A stretch of DNA of 64,000 bases. Source: AC-32 sp963704005. Lineage in GTDB: Bacteria > Actinomycetota > Thermoleophilia > Gaiellales > Gaiellaceae. Under the pieces are notes generated by a model that worked only from the letters and a program-made list of their open reading frames with translations, ran no database searches and had not been told where the DNA came from. Both the position numbers and the translations under genes were made by a program. Shown piece by piece: positions 32,887 through 41,232 of this stretch. Location: the NCBI GenBank assembly GCA_963704005.1, contig CAVPGJ010000005.1, positions 310,001-374,000 of the forward strand, given 5' to 3'. The first letter of the stretch is position 1. Each line of letters begins with the position of its first letter.

Positions 32887-34254
32887 ATGAAGCTGAGCTC
32901 CCTTTTCGGCGTGTCCCTGATCGGGTTTGCGCTGCTCGCAGCGGGTTGCGGGAGCTCGAACCAGGCGGCGAAGCTCCCCGGCGCGAAGGTCTTCACGAGC
33001 GCCGGTTGCGCAAGCTGCCACACGCTTAAGGCGGCGCAGGCCAACGGGCAGGTCGGGCCGAACCTCGACGAGCTGAAACCGGACGAGTCGACGGTGGCGC
33101 GCCAGGTGAGGATCGGTGGCAACGGCATGCCCTCGTTCAAGAGCCGCCTCACGGGGACGCAGATCGCCCAGGTGGCGTCGTTCGTCTACCAAGCCACCAA
33201 GGGCGGCGGGAACACCCCGACCTTCAAGCCCGACAAGACGACGATCGCGGACTGCGAGAAGAGCAGCAAGCCGTTCTGCTTCCGGCAGGCCTTCGGCAAC
33301 CTCGCCTACACGGAAGGCCCGCAGAAGGCCCTCTCCCTTCTCGCGACCGACGACCGGGCGATGACGGCGGTGCACGCCGACTGCCATCAGATCGCGCACT
33401 GGGTCGGACACGCTGGCCTGGCCTACTACAAGAACAATCCGGGTGTCGCGTTGTCGCACGGCGCGATGACCTGCAACTCGGGCTACTACCACGGCGTGCT
33501 CCAGGTCGCGCTAGCCGGGCTCCCCAGAGAGGTGGTCGTCAAGAAGGCGCAGCATCTTTGCGACGCGCCCGCTGTGAACAAGGACGACTTCCTCCTCTAC
33601 CAGTGCGTCCACGGCCTCGGGCACGGACTGATGATCTACAGCGGCGACGATCTTCCCTGGTCACTAAGGACCTGCCACAAGCTGCTCACCAGCTTCGACC
33701 GCGTCTCCTGCACCGGCGGGGTCTTCATGCAGAACCTCGATACGACGATGGGCGTTTCGAAGTACCTCAACAATAGGAACCCGATCTATCCGTGCAACAT
33801 CGTGTCCGAGCGCGACAAGGTCTACTGCTACCTGATGGTCACGTCGCGGATCAACACCCTGGACGGCTTCAAGTGGAAGCGGACGGCCGCGTGGTGCCGC
33901 AAGAGCGAGCCCGGCTGGGTCGCGACCTGCTTCCAGTCGTACGGGCGCGACGCCTCGGGCGCGACGCTGTACCACCCGAAGCAGACGATCCACCTCTGCA
34001 CGCTCGCCGGCAGCGGCGAGAACGAGTGCCTCTACGGCGCGTCGCGCGACTACGCGAACAACTACGCGGGCGGCAAGCAGGCGGCCGTGCTCTGCAACCA
34101 GGCGCCCGGCCGCTACCGCGCCTACTGCTTCGAGGGCGTCGGCACGATCCTCGGCGCGATCAACCGCCTCGGCGCGGACCGCAAGACGGCGTGCAATCAG
34201 GTCGCTCCGGCCCGCTACCGGGTCGACTGCTACCGCGGCGCGGCCGTCACCTAG
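32887..34254 (+). CDS. Cytochrome c lipoprotein fused to an unrecognised Cys/His-rich domain
   Basis: 455 residues. Lipoprotein signal with lipobox LLAAGCGSS (cysteine about 20). A class I cytochrome c module covers about 30-110, with heme site CASCH near 40 and axial methionine in GNGMPSF. The remaining 340 residues form a secreted domain with over 15 cysteines and recurrent histidines: DCHQIAHWVGH, CNSGYYHGVLQV, CVHGLGHGLMIY, CHKLL, SCTGGVFMQN. I do not recognise it. The spacing of HxxxHxxxH and HGxGH suggests metal or heme binding outside the membrane. It lies inside the SUF region, convergent with an anti-sigma-like gene. Confidence 0.8.
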   Translation: MKLSSLFGVSLIGFALLAAGCGSSNQAAKLPGAKVFTSAGCASCHTLKAAQANGQVGPNLDELKPDESTVARQVRIGGNGMPSFKSRLTGTQIAQVASFVYQATKGGGNTPTFKPDKTTIADCEKSSKPFCFRQAFGNLAYTEGPQKALSLLATDDRAMTAVHADCHQIAHWVGHAGLAYYKNNPGVALSHGAMTCNSGYYHGVLQVALAGLPREVVVKKAQHLCDAPAVNKDDFLLYQCVHGLGHGLMIYSGDDLPWSLRTCHKLLTSFDRVSCTGGVFMQNLDTTMGVSKYLNNRNPIYPCNIVSERDKVYCYLMVTSRINTLDGFKWKRTAAWCRKSEPGWVATCFQSYGRDASGATLYHPKQTIHLCTLAGSGENECLYGASRDYANNYAGGKQAAVLCNQAPGRYRAYCFEGVGTILGAINRLGADRKTACNQVAPARYRVDCYRGAAVT

Positions 34255-34256
34255 TC

Positions 34257-34844
34257 CTACCTAGGGCGGCAGGAGAACCAGGGGGCGTCCGTAATCTGCG
34301 CGCTGTTCGAGGCCCTGACCGTATAGAGAGCCTTCTCGCATCCCCCGTCCCAGTTGCTTGGCGAGAGCGTGCCAGACCAGGTCGAGAGGGCGACGGTGCC
34401 AGGAGGTCCGGCTGCCGGGGACTCGATGTTGGTCATCGACGCCTGCTCTTGGAAGACGACCTTACGGCCGGAGTCAGGGCCGTAGGGGTTTCCGCGCAGG
34501 ACCTGCAGCCGGATACTTGCGTCACGGTTCGGAGCGTTTACGGTCACATGGATCGACGTGATTCCCTGGGCTCCACGCGTGAAACGGAGCGTGATCGGCG
34601 TGAACGCGAGAGGACGCGGAGCCCCTCGCGGCACTGTGTGGGACGAGCTGAACACGCCGGAGAACACGACCGCTGCGACCGCGACACAGGCGGCGAGTGC
34701 CAGCGCAATCCGGCGACGCGTGAAGAGCGGCGCGGCTCGCGTGGGCGGCTCCCCGGCTCGGCGGAGCACTTCGTCCCAGTCAGCGTCATCCGGAACGGCC
34801 ATGAAGTCCCGCAACCGCTGTTCGATCATCTGCGTGTGCGTCAT
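34257..34844 (-). CDS. Probable membrane anti-sigma factor or sigma-linked protein
   Basis: 195 residues. A short cytoplasmic N-terminus (about 1-45, with VPDDADWDEVLRRAG) precedes one transmembrane helix (about 47-65) and a beta-rich outer domain ending WFSCRPR with two cysteines. It overlaps the stop of an ECF sigma factor gene by 4 bases, the classic sigma/anti-sigma layout. It lacks a clear zinc-binding ZAS motif, so the assignment rests on context and topology. Confidence 0.65.
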   Translation of the reverse strand: MTHTQMIEQRLRDFMAVPDDADWDEVLRRAGEPPTRAAPLFTRRRIALALAACVAVAAVVFSGVFSSSHTVPRGAPRPLAFTPITLRFTRGAQGITSIHVTVNAPNRDASIRLQVLRGNPYGPDSGRKVVFQEQASMTNIESPAAGPPGTVALSTWSGTLSPSNWDGGCEKALYTVRASNSAQITDAPWFSCRPR

Positions 34845-35326
34845 GGTGCTGCCTCCTCCTTTGGAAGCTCTTTCAGCAGGTCGGCATGAGCGTGCGCGAG
34901 CGTGGCGGCCACGGTGCCCTGGCTGATTCCGAGGAGCGATCCGATCTCGCTGTACGAGAGATCCGCGAAGTAGCGCAGAAACACGACCAGTCGCCGACGG
35001 GGCGAGAGGCGCCTCAGCGCCTCGGCCAACGCCGGATCACGCTCGGCCGAAGGCAGCGGTGCCGCTGCGACCAGCTCGTCCAGCGTCAGCTCGCGGCGAC
35101 CCTGCCATCGCGCCCGGAGGGCAAGCCGGAAGGCGATCCGCCATACCCATGCTGTTAGCGACCCGTTGCCGCGATACTGCGCGCGGTCGCGCAGCGCCTG
35201 CGCGAACGCCTCTTGCACGACATCGCGAGCCGTCTCATGACTTCCCGTCAAGGCTCCCATCGCGCCTCGGAACGAGGCGTAACGGCTCCGGTACAGCTCC
35301 TCGATCTCGCTCGCGGTCGCGGCCAT
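34841..35326 (-). CDS. ECF-family RNA polymerase sigma factor
   Basis: 161 residues. Region 2 spans about 10-75 (ETARDVVQEAFAQALRD, then TAWVWRIAFRLALR) and region 4 about 100-155 (RLSPRRRLVVFLRYFADLSYSEIG and LGISQGTVAATLAHA, the helix-turn-helix). I chose the ATG at 35326 because AGG lies just upstream; a GTG at 35332 is also open. It is coupled to the downstream membrane gene, which probably sequesters it. Its targets may include the neighbouring cytochrome lipoprotein, but no promoter consensus is evident. Confidence 0.9.
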   Translation of the reverse strand: MAATASEIEELYRSRYASFRGAMGALTGSHETARDVVQEAFAQALRDRAQYRGNGSLTAWVWRIAFRLALRARWQGRRELTLDELVAAAPLPSAERDPALAEALRRLSPRRRLVVFLRYFADLSYSEIGSLLGISQGTVAATLAHAHADLLKELPKEEAAP

Positions 35327-35377
35327 GCTCACCTACTCAGGGAGCTTCTCGCGCCATTTTCTTTATCGGAGAACTAC

Positions 35378-36548
35378 TTAGGTCTGCGGAATGCGCGTTT
35401 CGAGCGCGCTCGTGACAGCTTCGCGGACCGGCTCGAGCTCGATCCGGTCGAGCACGTCCTGGAAGAAGCCACGCACGATCAGGCGCTCGGCCTCGGGGCG
35501 CGGCAGGCCGCGGGCCATCAGGTAGAAGAGCTGCTCACGGTCGACGCGGCCGACCGTGGCGCCGTGGGTGCAGCGGACGTCGTTGGCGAGAATCTCCAGG
35601 CCGGGAATCGGCACCGCGTGCGCCGTCGGCGAGAGCATCAGGTTGCGGCACTCCTGGTAGGCGTTCGTCTTCTGCGCCTTCTCCTCGACGCGGATCATCC
35701 CGCGCCAGACGGCGGTGGCGTGGTCGCGGAGCGCGCCCTTGAAGGCGAAGTCCGACTCGGTGTCGGGCGCGATGTGCTCCTGGAAGGTGTCGTAGTCGAG
35801 GTGCTGCTCGCCGTCGGCGAAGTAGGCGCCTGTCACCCGCGAGGTCGCGCCCGGGCCGGCGAGGTCGTTCTGGATCCGCACCTTGCCCTTCTTCGAGCCG
35901 AAGCCGCCGCTGACCCAGTCGAGCTCGGCGTCGCGCTCGACGCGCGCGTGGTGCGAGGCGAAGTGCCACGTTTCGCGCGAGAGGTTCTGCAGCGAGACGT
36001 ACTCGAGCTTCGCGCTCTGCTCGACGAATAGCTCGGCAACGCCGTTGAAGTAGCCGGGAAGGCCGGCCGAGGCAGACGCGTACTCCTCGACCAGCGAGAA
36101 GCGCGAGCCTTCCTCGGCGATCACCAGCAGCCGCCAGAAGAGCGAGCCGCTCTCGATCGCGTTGACGACGCGGACGAACAGCGGGCGCTCGAGCTCCAGG
36201 CCTCCGGGCACGTGGACGAGCAGGCCGTGCTGCCAGGCGGCGGCGTTGTGGGCCGCGAACTTGTCGTCCTGCCAGCCGATCAGCGAGCCGAGCCGCTCGT
36301 GCGACTCGTCCAGCGGCTCGAAGCGGATCTCGGCCGGAGCACGCGTGATCTCGATCCCGGTCTCGGTGACCACGGCCTCGGCGGCCACGTCCAGCGCCAG
36401 CATCGATGCCGGCGCACCCGCGGCAGCCTTCTCGCCCGAGAACGCCTCGGGATCGAAGCTCTTGCAGGTCAGTGAAACGCCAGTGCTCCTCGGTCGTCCC
36501 GGGCACCGGCAGCTCGTTGTAGCGCTCGAGCGCCTCGGCCCTACTCAT
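35378..36548 (-). CDS. sufD: SufD Fe-S scaffold subunit, one apparent frameshift
   Basis: About 389 residues after removing one inserted base. The first 28 residues (SRAEALERYNELPVPG, then EEHWRFTDL) run in one frame; an extra base near 36466-36468 shifts to the frame encoding SFDPEAFSGEKA and the rest. The body shows the beta-helix, with QNLSRETWHFASHHA, GSKKGKVR and, near the end, CTHGATVGRVDREQLFYLMARGL containing the histidine conserved in SufD. It forms SufBC2D. The frameshift lies in an otherwise intact gene and is probably an error. Overlaps the VOC gene stop. Confidence 0.9.
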
Positions 36549-36912
36549 ACGGCTTGTACCGCCGGTGCAGGATCACGGCGTTCCCATCCGGGTCGAGGCA
36601 GACCGCCATCTTGCAGACGCCGCTGTCTCCGGCGCCGACGAACTCCACGCCCTTGCTCTCGAGGTCAGCCTTCGCCCGGTCGACGTCGTCCACGCGCAGT
36701 GCGAAGCCGCCGATCGACGGCTTGAACTCGATTCCCTCCTCCTCGGGGTTCCAGAAGGTGAGCGTGACCTGGCCCGCCGTCACCTCTAGCTCATTGTTCG
36801 GATCGGCCGGAAGCCCGAGCACCTCTCCGTACCAGGCGCGCGACCGGTTCGGGTCGCGCGTCGGAATCGTGATGAAGTCGACGCGCTCCACACGGAGCGA
36901 ATCAGCCGACAC
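36541..36912 (-). CDS. VOC-family (glyoxalase/bleomycin resistance-like) protein
   Basis: 123 residues, two beta-alpha-beta-beta-beta halves. FITIPTRDPNRSRAWYGEVLGL at the start and GGFALRVDDVDRAKADLE in the middle are typical VOC sequences, ending with CLDPDGNAVILHRRY. Metal-ligand positions are only partly recognisable. It is inserted between sufB and sufD and overlaps both (11 and 8 bases), so it is a true operon member; its reaction is unknown. Confidence 0.82.
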   Translation of the reverse strand: MSADSLRVERVDFITIPTRDPNRSRAWYGEVLGLPADPNNELEVTAGQVTLTFWNPEEEGIEFKPSIGGFALRVDDVDRAKADLESKGVEFVGAGDSGVCKMAVCLDPDGNAVILHRRYKPYE

Positions 36913-38320
36913 TGCCCTCCATCTGCAGCTGGATCAGGCGGTTCATCTCGACCGCGTACTCCAGCGGCAGCTCCTTCGTGATCGGCTCGACGAAGCCGGA
37001 GACGATCATCGCGGAGGCGTCCGTCTCCGAGAGCCCGCGCGACATCAGGTAGAAGAGCTGCTCCTCGCCGATCTTGGAGACGGTCGCCTCGTGCCCGATG
37101 TCGACCTCGTCCTCGTCGATCTTGATGTACGGGTACGTGTCGGAGCGCGAGTCCTCGTCGAGGATCAGCGCGTCGCAGACCACCTTCGACTTCGAGCCGT
37201 GAGCGCCCTTCGCCACCTCGAGCAGCCCGCGGTAGCCGGCGCGCCCACCGTTCTTGGAGATCGACTTCGAGGTGATCACCGAGGTCGTGTTCGGCGCGAT
37301 GTGGACGGCCTTGCCGCCCGCGTCCTGGTGCTGGCCCTTGCCGCCGAAGGCGATCGAGAGCACCTCGCCGTGCGCGCCCTCGCCGAGCAGCCAGATCGCC
37401 GGGTACTTCATCGTCAGCTTCGAGCCGAGGTTCCCGTCGACCCACTCCATCGTCGCGTTCTCGTAGGCGACCGCGCGCTTGGTGACGAGGTTGTAGACGT
37501 TGTTCGACCAGTTCTGGATCGTCGTGTAGCGGCAGCGCGCGTTCGGCTTGACGATGATCTCGACCACCGCGGAGTGCAGCGAGTCGGACGAGTAGATCGG
37601 CGCCGTGCAGCCCTCGACGTAGTGCACGTAGGCGCCCTCGTCGACGATGATCAGCGTCCGCTCGAACTGGCCCATGTTCTCGGCGTTGATGCGGAAGTAG
37701 GCCTGGAGCGGCATCTCGACCTTCACGCCCGGCGGCACGTAGATGAACGACCCGCCCGACCAGACCGCCGAGTTCAGCGCCGCGAACTTGTTGTCGTTCT
37801 GCGGGATGATCGTCCCGAAGTACTGCTTGACGAGCTCCTCGTGCTCGCGCAGGCCCGTGTCCATGTCCAGGAAGATCACGCCCTGGGCCTCGAGGTCCTC
37901 CTGCAGCTTGTGGTAGACGACCTCGGACTCGTACTGCGCGCCGACGCCGGCCAGGTACTTCTTCTCCGCCTCGGGGATGCCGAGCTTGTCCCAGGTGTCC
38001 TTGATCTCGGCCGGCAGGTCCTCCCAGGAGTTGGCCTGCTTCTCGGTCGGGCGGATGTAATAGAAGATGTTCTCGAAGTCGATCTCGGAGAGATCGCCGC
38101 CCCAGCTCGGGCATCGGGCGCGCGTCGGAAGTACTCGAGCGACTTGAGGCGGAACTTGCGCATCCACTCCGGCTCGTTCTTGTGCTCGGAGATCGCCGCG
38201 ACGAGCTCCGGCCGAGAGCCCCCGGCCGGACTTGAAGAAGTAGTCCTCGATCTCGTGGAAGCCGTACTTGTAGTCGCTGCCGATCTCGGCGACGACTTCG
38301 GTCTCAGGAGTGGCTGCCAT
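36902..38320 (-). CDS. sufB: SufB Fe-S scaffold subunit, three apparent single-base insertions
   Basis: About 471 residues. The N-terminus (EIGSDYKYGFHE) and the long C-terminal part (QYESEVVYHKLQEDLEAQGV, WSNNVYNLVTKRA, YPYIKIDEDEVDIGHEATV, EEQLFYLMSRGL) share one frame. The 33-residue stretch between about 38110 and 38212 makes sense only in another frame, reading ELVAAISEHKNEPEWMRKF. One extra base near 38209-38214 and two in the CCC runs near 38108-38118 account for this. SufB is where the cluster is built. The gene is almost certainly intact in the organism. Confidence 0.92.
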   Translation of the reverse strand: MAATPETEVVAEIGSDYKYGFHEIEDYFFKSGRGLSAGARRGDLRAQERAGVDAQVPPQVARVLPTRARCPSWGGDLSEIDFENIFYYIRPTEKQANSWEDLPAEIKDTWDKLGIPEAEKKYLAGVGAQYESEVVYHKLQEDLEAQGVIFLDMDTGLREHEELVKQYFGTIIPQNDNKFAALNSAVWSGGSFIYVPPGVKVEMPLQAYFRINAENMGQFERTLIIVDEGAYVHYVEGCTAPIYSSDSLHSAVVEIIVKPNARCRYTTIQNWSNNVYNLVTKRAVAYENATMEWVDGNLGSKLTMKYPAIWLLGEGAHGEVLSIAFGGKGQHQDAGGKAVHIAPNTTSVITSKSISKNGGRAGYRGLLEVAKGAHGSKSKVVCDALILDEDSRSDTYPYIKIDEDEVDIGHEATVSKIGEEQLFYLMSRGLSETDASAMIVSGFVEPITKELPLEYAVEMNRLIQLQMEGSVG

Positions 38321-39092
38321 TCCGCCTTTCGTTCACGCCGAAACGCCTCGTAGCCTTCGGCCTCGAGTCGCTGGGCCAATTCCGGCCCGCCTTCCTCCAC
38401 GATACGCCCGTCCACGAAGACGTGCACGAAATCGGGCGTGACGTAGTTGAGGATCCGCTGGTAGTGCGTGATCACGAGCGCGCCCATCTCGGGCCCGACG
38501 AGCTCCTTCACGCCGCTCGCGACGATCTTCAGCGCGTCGATGTCGAGCCCGGAGTCGGTCTCGTCGAGCACCGCCACGCGCGGCTTGAGCATCGCCATCT
38601 GCAGGATCTCGACCCGCTTCTTCTCGCCGCCTGAGAAGCCGTCGTTCACGTAGCGCTGGGCCAGCTCGCGCGGGACCTTGAGCTTGTCCATCGCCGCGAG
38701 CATGTCCTTGCGGAACTCCGGGATCTTGACCGGGTCGTCCTCGCCGTTGTTGCGCGCCTTGCGGATCGCGTTGATCGCCGAGCGCATGAAGCTGGTGACG
38801 GTCACACCCGGGATCGCGTGCGGGTACTGGAAGGCGAGGAAGAGGCCGCGCTGGGCCCGCTCGTCGGCGGCGAGCTCGGTCACGTCTTCGCCGTCGAAGA
38901 GGATCTGGCCCTCGGTGATCTGCGTACGCCGGGATGCCCCATCAGCGCGTAGGCGAGCGTCGACTTGCCCGAGCCGTTCGGGCCCATGACCGCGTGGACC
39001 TGGTTCGAGTCCACGCTGAGGTCGACGCCCTTGACGATCTCGGTGCCGTCTTCGAGCGCGACGTGCAGGTTCTTCAGTTCGAGCAATGCCAT
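38304..39092 (-). CDS. sufC: SufC Fe-S assembly ATPase, apparent frameshifts
   Basis: About 261 residues if three inserted bases are removed. MALLELKNLHVALEDG and Walker A MGPNGSGKSTLAYAL are in one frame up to about 38935. The remainder (TEGQILFDGEDVTEL, LAFQYPHAIPGVTV, signature FSGGEKKRVEILQM, Walker B VAVLDETDSGLD) is in another, needing two extra bases near 38925-38935. As given, the second frame has no stop before sufB; one further inserted base would end it at 38304, overlapping sufB by 17 bases. ABC-type ATPase of SufBC2D, first gene of the leftward SUF operon. Confidence 0.9.
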
Positions 39093-39166
39093 CGCAAGCC
39101 ATGCTAGCGGCGGTTCCCTTCGCGCCGCGTGTCCATACCCGTCGATAAAAGCGCTACGCTTGGTCC
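39093..39166. promoter_or_regulatory. Divergent promoter region between sufC and tatA
   Basis: 74 bp separate the two starts, so promoters for the SUF and Tat operons must overlap here. CGATAAAAGCGCTACGCT at about 39142-39159 is the only AT-richer stretch. I see no convincing SufR-type palindrome. Confidence 0.35.
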
Positions 39167-39373
39167 ATGCCGGAAATCGGTATCGCAGGGCTCGTCGTCA
39201 TCCTGATCGTGGCGCTGCTCGTATTCGGCCCGAAGCGGCTCCCGGAGATCGGTCACTCGCTGGGCAAGGGCATGCGCGAGTTCAAGGACTCGATCACGGG
39301 CAGCGACAAGGCCGAGCCGAGCGAGCTGCCTGCGCCTAAGACCGACGACGCTCCGCCACCCTCCGCCTCGTAG
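39167..39373 (+). CDS. tatA: Sec-independent translocase subunit TatA
   Basis: 68 residues. One N-terminal transmembrane helix (about 4-21) followed by FGPKRLPEIGHSLGKGMREFK, the amphipathic helix typical of TatA/TatE, then a short acidic and proline-rich tail. TatA forms the pore for folded, cofactor-containing proteins exported by the twin-arginine route. tatC follows 4 bases later. Confidence 0.93.
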   Translation: MPEIGIAGLVVILIVALLVFGPKRLPEIGHSLGKGMREFKDSITGSDKAEPSELPAPKTDDAPPPSAS

Positions 39374-39377
39374 CCCC

Positions 39378-40118
39378 ATGAGCGTGCTCCCGCGGCGCCT
39401 CCGCCACGGCGAGGAGGCCACGCTTGTCGAGCATCTCGGCGAGCTCCGTGCGCGGCTGATCGTCTCCCTGCTCGCCCTCGCCGCCGGCTTCGCCGTCGCC
39501 TACGGCTTCCACGGCCGCATCCTCCACTGGCTGAACAAACCGCTGCCGCCGCACCTGAGGCGGCCGGTGACCTTCAGCCCGATCGAGCCCTTCACGACCT
39601 CGATCTGGGTCAGCCTCTGGGCGGGTCTGCTGCTCGCGCTGCCGATCGTCTTCTGGCAGCTCTGGGCCTTCCTGGCGCCCGCGATCGAGGAGCACCGCCA
39701 GCGCTCGATCGCAGTGCTCGTAGTGTTCGCGACCGTCCTCGGCCTGGGCGGCGTCGTGTTCGGCTACTACGTGATCCTGCCGCCGGCGATCCACTTCCTG
39801 ACCAATTACGACTCGTCCCAGTACCACATCCTGATCCGGGCCAAGGACTACTACCGCTTCGTCAGCTTCGTGCTGCTCGGGGTCGCGCTCGCGTTCGAGG
39901 TGCCGGTCTTCGTTCTCGCGCTCGTGCGGCTGCGGATCCTGACCGCGGCCCAGCTGCGGCGGACCTGGCGGATGGGCATCTTCATCATGACCGTCATCGG
40001 CGTGCTGCTCCCGGGCGTCGATCCAGTCTCGACGATCCTCTCGGTGATCCCGCTGGTCACGCTCTACCTGCTCGCGATCGGGCTGGCGACGTTCTTCGAG
40101 CCGCGCTGGCGCAATTGA
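39378..40118 (+). CDS. tatC: Sec-independent translocase subunit TatC
   Basis: 246 residues, six transmembrane helices. LVEHLGELRARLIVSL near residue 16 and FSPIEPFTTSIWVSLWAG near 70 are TatC signatures; the N-terminal cytoplasmic region recognises the twin-arginine signal. It lies beside tatA. Rieske or other cofactor proteins may be its cargo, but no twin-arginine signal is visible in the immediate neighbours. Confidence 0.95.
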   Translation: MSVLPRRLRHGEEATLVEHLGELRARLIVSLLALAAGFAVAYGFHGRILHWLNKPLPPHLRRPVTFSPIEPFTTSIWVSLWAGLLLALPIVFWQLWAFLAPAIEEHRQRSIAVLVVFATVLGLGGVVFGYYVILPPAIHFLTNYDSSQYHILIRAKDYYRFVSFVLLGVALAFEVPVFVLALVRLRILTAAQLRRTWRMGIFIMTVIGVLLPGVDPVSTILSVIPLVTLYLLAIGLATFFEPRWRN

Positions 40119-40130
40119 CATAGGGCCTTC

Positions 40131-41228
40131 ATGACAAGTTCAAGCGAGTCGACCGGTCAGTTCAGACGGGCGCGCGAGCAAAGCTCGCCCGCCCTGACGA
40201 CGGCACCGCAAGCGGCGCCTTGGCGCTATCCGAAGATCGAGCTGCACGTGCATCTCGAGGGCACGGTCCGCCCGCGGACGCTGCTCGAGATCGCGAGGCG
40301 CAACGACTACGCGCTCCCCGCCGACACCGAGGAGGGGCTCCAGGCCCTCTACGACTTCCGCGACTTCGCGCACTTCATCGAGGTCTGGATCCTGACCACC
40401 AACGCGCTCCGTACCGCCGAGGACTTCCGGCAGGTGGTGACCGACTACGCGCAGGAGGCCGCCTCGCACGGAGCCGTCTACCTCGAGGGCATCTTCTCTC
40501 CGGCCGAGCGCGTGGCCCGGGGGATCGGCTGGGACGAGATCTTCAGCGGCTACTGCGACGGTGCCCGGGAGGCGCGCGAATTGCACGGCGTCGAGGTGCG
40601 GCTGACGCCGGACATCTACCGCGGCTGCTCGCTCGACGAGGCCGAACAGGTCGTCCGGTATTCGGCGGCCTACCGCGACCGCGGGGTCGTCGGCGTCGGG
40701 CTCGGCGGCATGGAAGCAGAGTTCCCACCCGAGCCGTACGAGCCGGCCTTCACGCTCGCGCGCGAGCTCGGGCTCGCATCGGTCCCGCACGCCGGCGAGG
40801 TGGCGGGACCGCCCTCGGTGCGCGGCGCGCTCGAGCAGCTCGGCGCCGACCGGATCCGGCACGGCGTCCGCGTCGTCGACGACCCGGGCCTCTTGCGCGA
40901 GGTCGCCGACCGGCGGATCGTGCTCGACGTCTGCCCGATCTCGAACCTGCGCACCCGGGCGGTGGCCTCGCTCGAGGAGCACCCGCTACCGAAGCTCGTC
41001 GCCGCCGGGGCGCGCTGCTCGATCTCCACCGACGACCCCGCGATGTTCGGCACCGACCTCTCCCGCGACAGCGAGGCCGCCGTCTCGCTCGGGCTCGATC
41101 CGGAGGACTTCTACACGGCCGGGCTCGAGGGCGCGCTCTGCGACGAGGAGACGAAGGCACGCCTGCGCGGCATCGGCGAGCGCTTCGACTGGGACAAGGC
41201 CCGCCGCGCCGAAAGCCCGCTAACCTAG
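40131..41228 (+). CDS. add: Adenosine deaminase
   Basis: 365 residues, TIM-barrel metal hydrolase. KIELHVHLEGTVRPRTL near residue 34 holds the HxH zinc site; HAGEV near 220 has the catalytic glutamate region; RIRHGVR, CPISNLRT and SISTDDPAMFGTDL complete the active site. It deaminates adenosine to inosine in purine salvage. The first 30 residues are encoded by a dispersed repeat (copy C), so either the repeat supplied a new N-terminus or translation starts further in; homologous sequence begins only at about WRYPKIELH. Confidence 0.93.
   Translation: MTSSSESTGQFRRAREQSSPALTTAPQAAPWRYPKIELHVHLEGTVRPRTLLEIARRNDYALPADTEEGLQALYDFRDFAHFIEVWILTTNALRTAEDFRQVVTDYAQEAASHGAVYLEGIFSPAERVARGIGWDEIFSGYCDGAREARELHGVEVRLTPDIYRGCSLDEAEQVVRYSAAYRDRGVVGVGLGGMEAEFPPEPYEPAFTLARELGLASVPHAGEVAGPPSVRGALEQLGADRIRHGVRVVDDPGLLREVADRRIVLDVCPISNLRTRAVASLEEHPLPKLVAAGARCSISTDDPAMFGTDLSRDSEAAVSLGLDPEDFYTAGLEGALCDEETKARLRGIGERFDWDKARRAESPLT
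40137..40223 (+). repeat. Dispersed palindromic repeat, copy C, overlapping add start
   Basis: GACCGGTC, TTCAGACGGG, hairpin GCGAGC-AAA-GCTCGC, spacer, then GGCACCGCAAGCGGCGCC. It is the reverse complement of copies A and B along about 85 bases, with paired changes in the last palindrome (ACC/GGC against ATC/GAT). Confidence 0.8.
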
Positions 41229-41232
41229 GACA

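Noticed and set aside
37876..39102. Open frame running from sufC into sufB
   Set aside because: The C-terminal part is sufB read partly out of frame; it results from base insertions, not a fusion.
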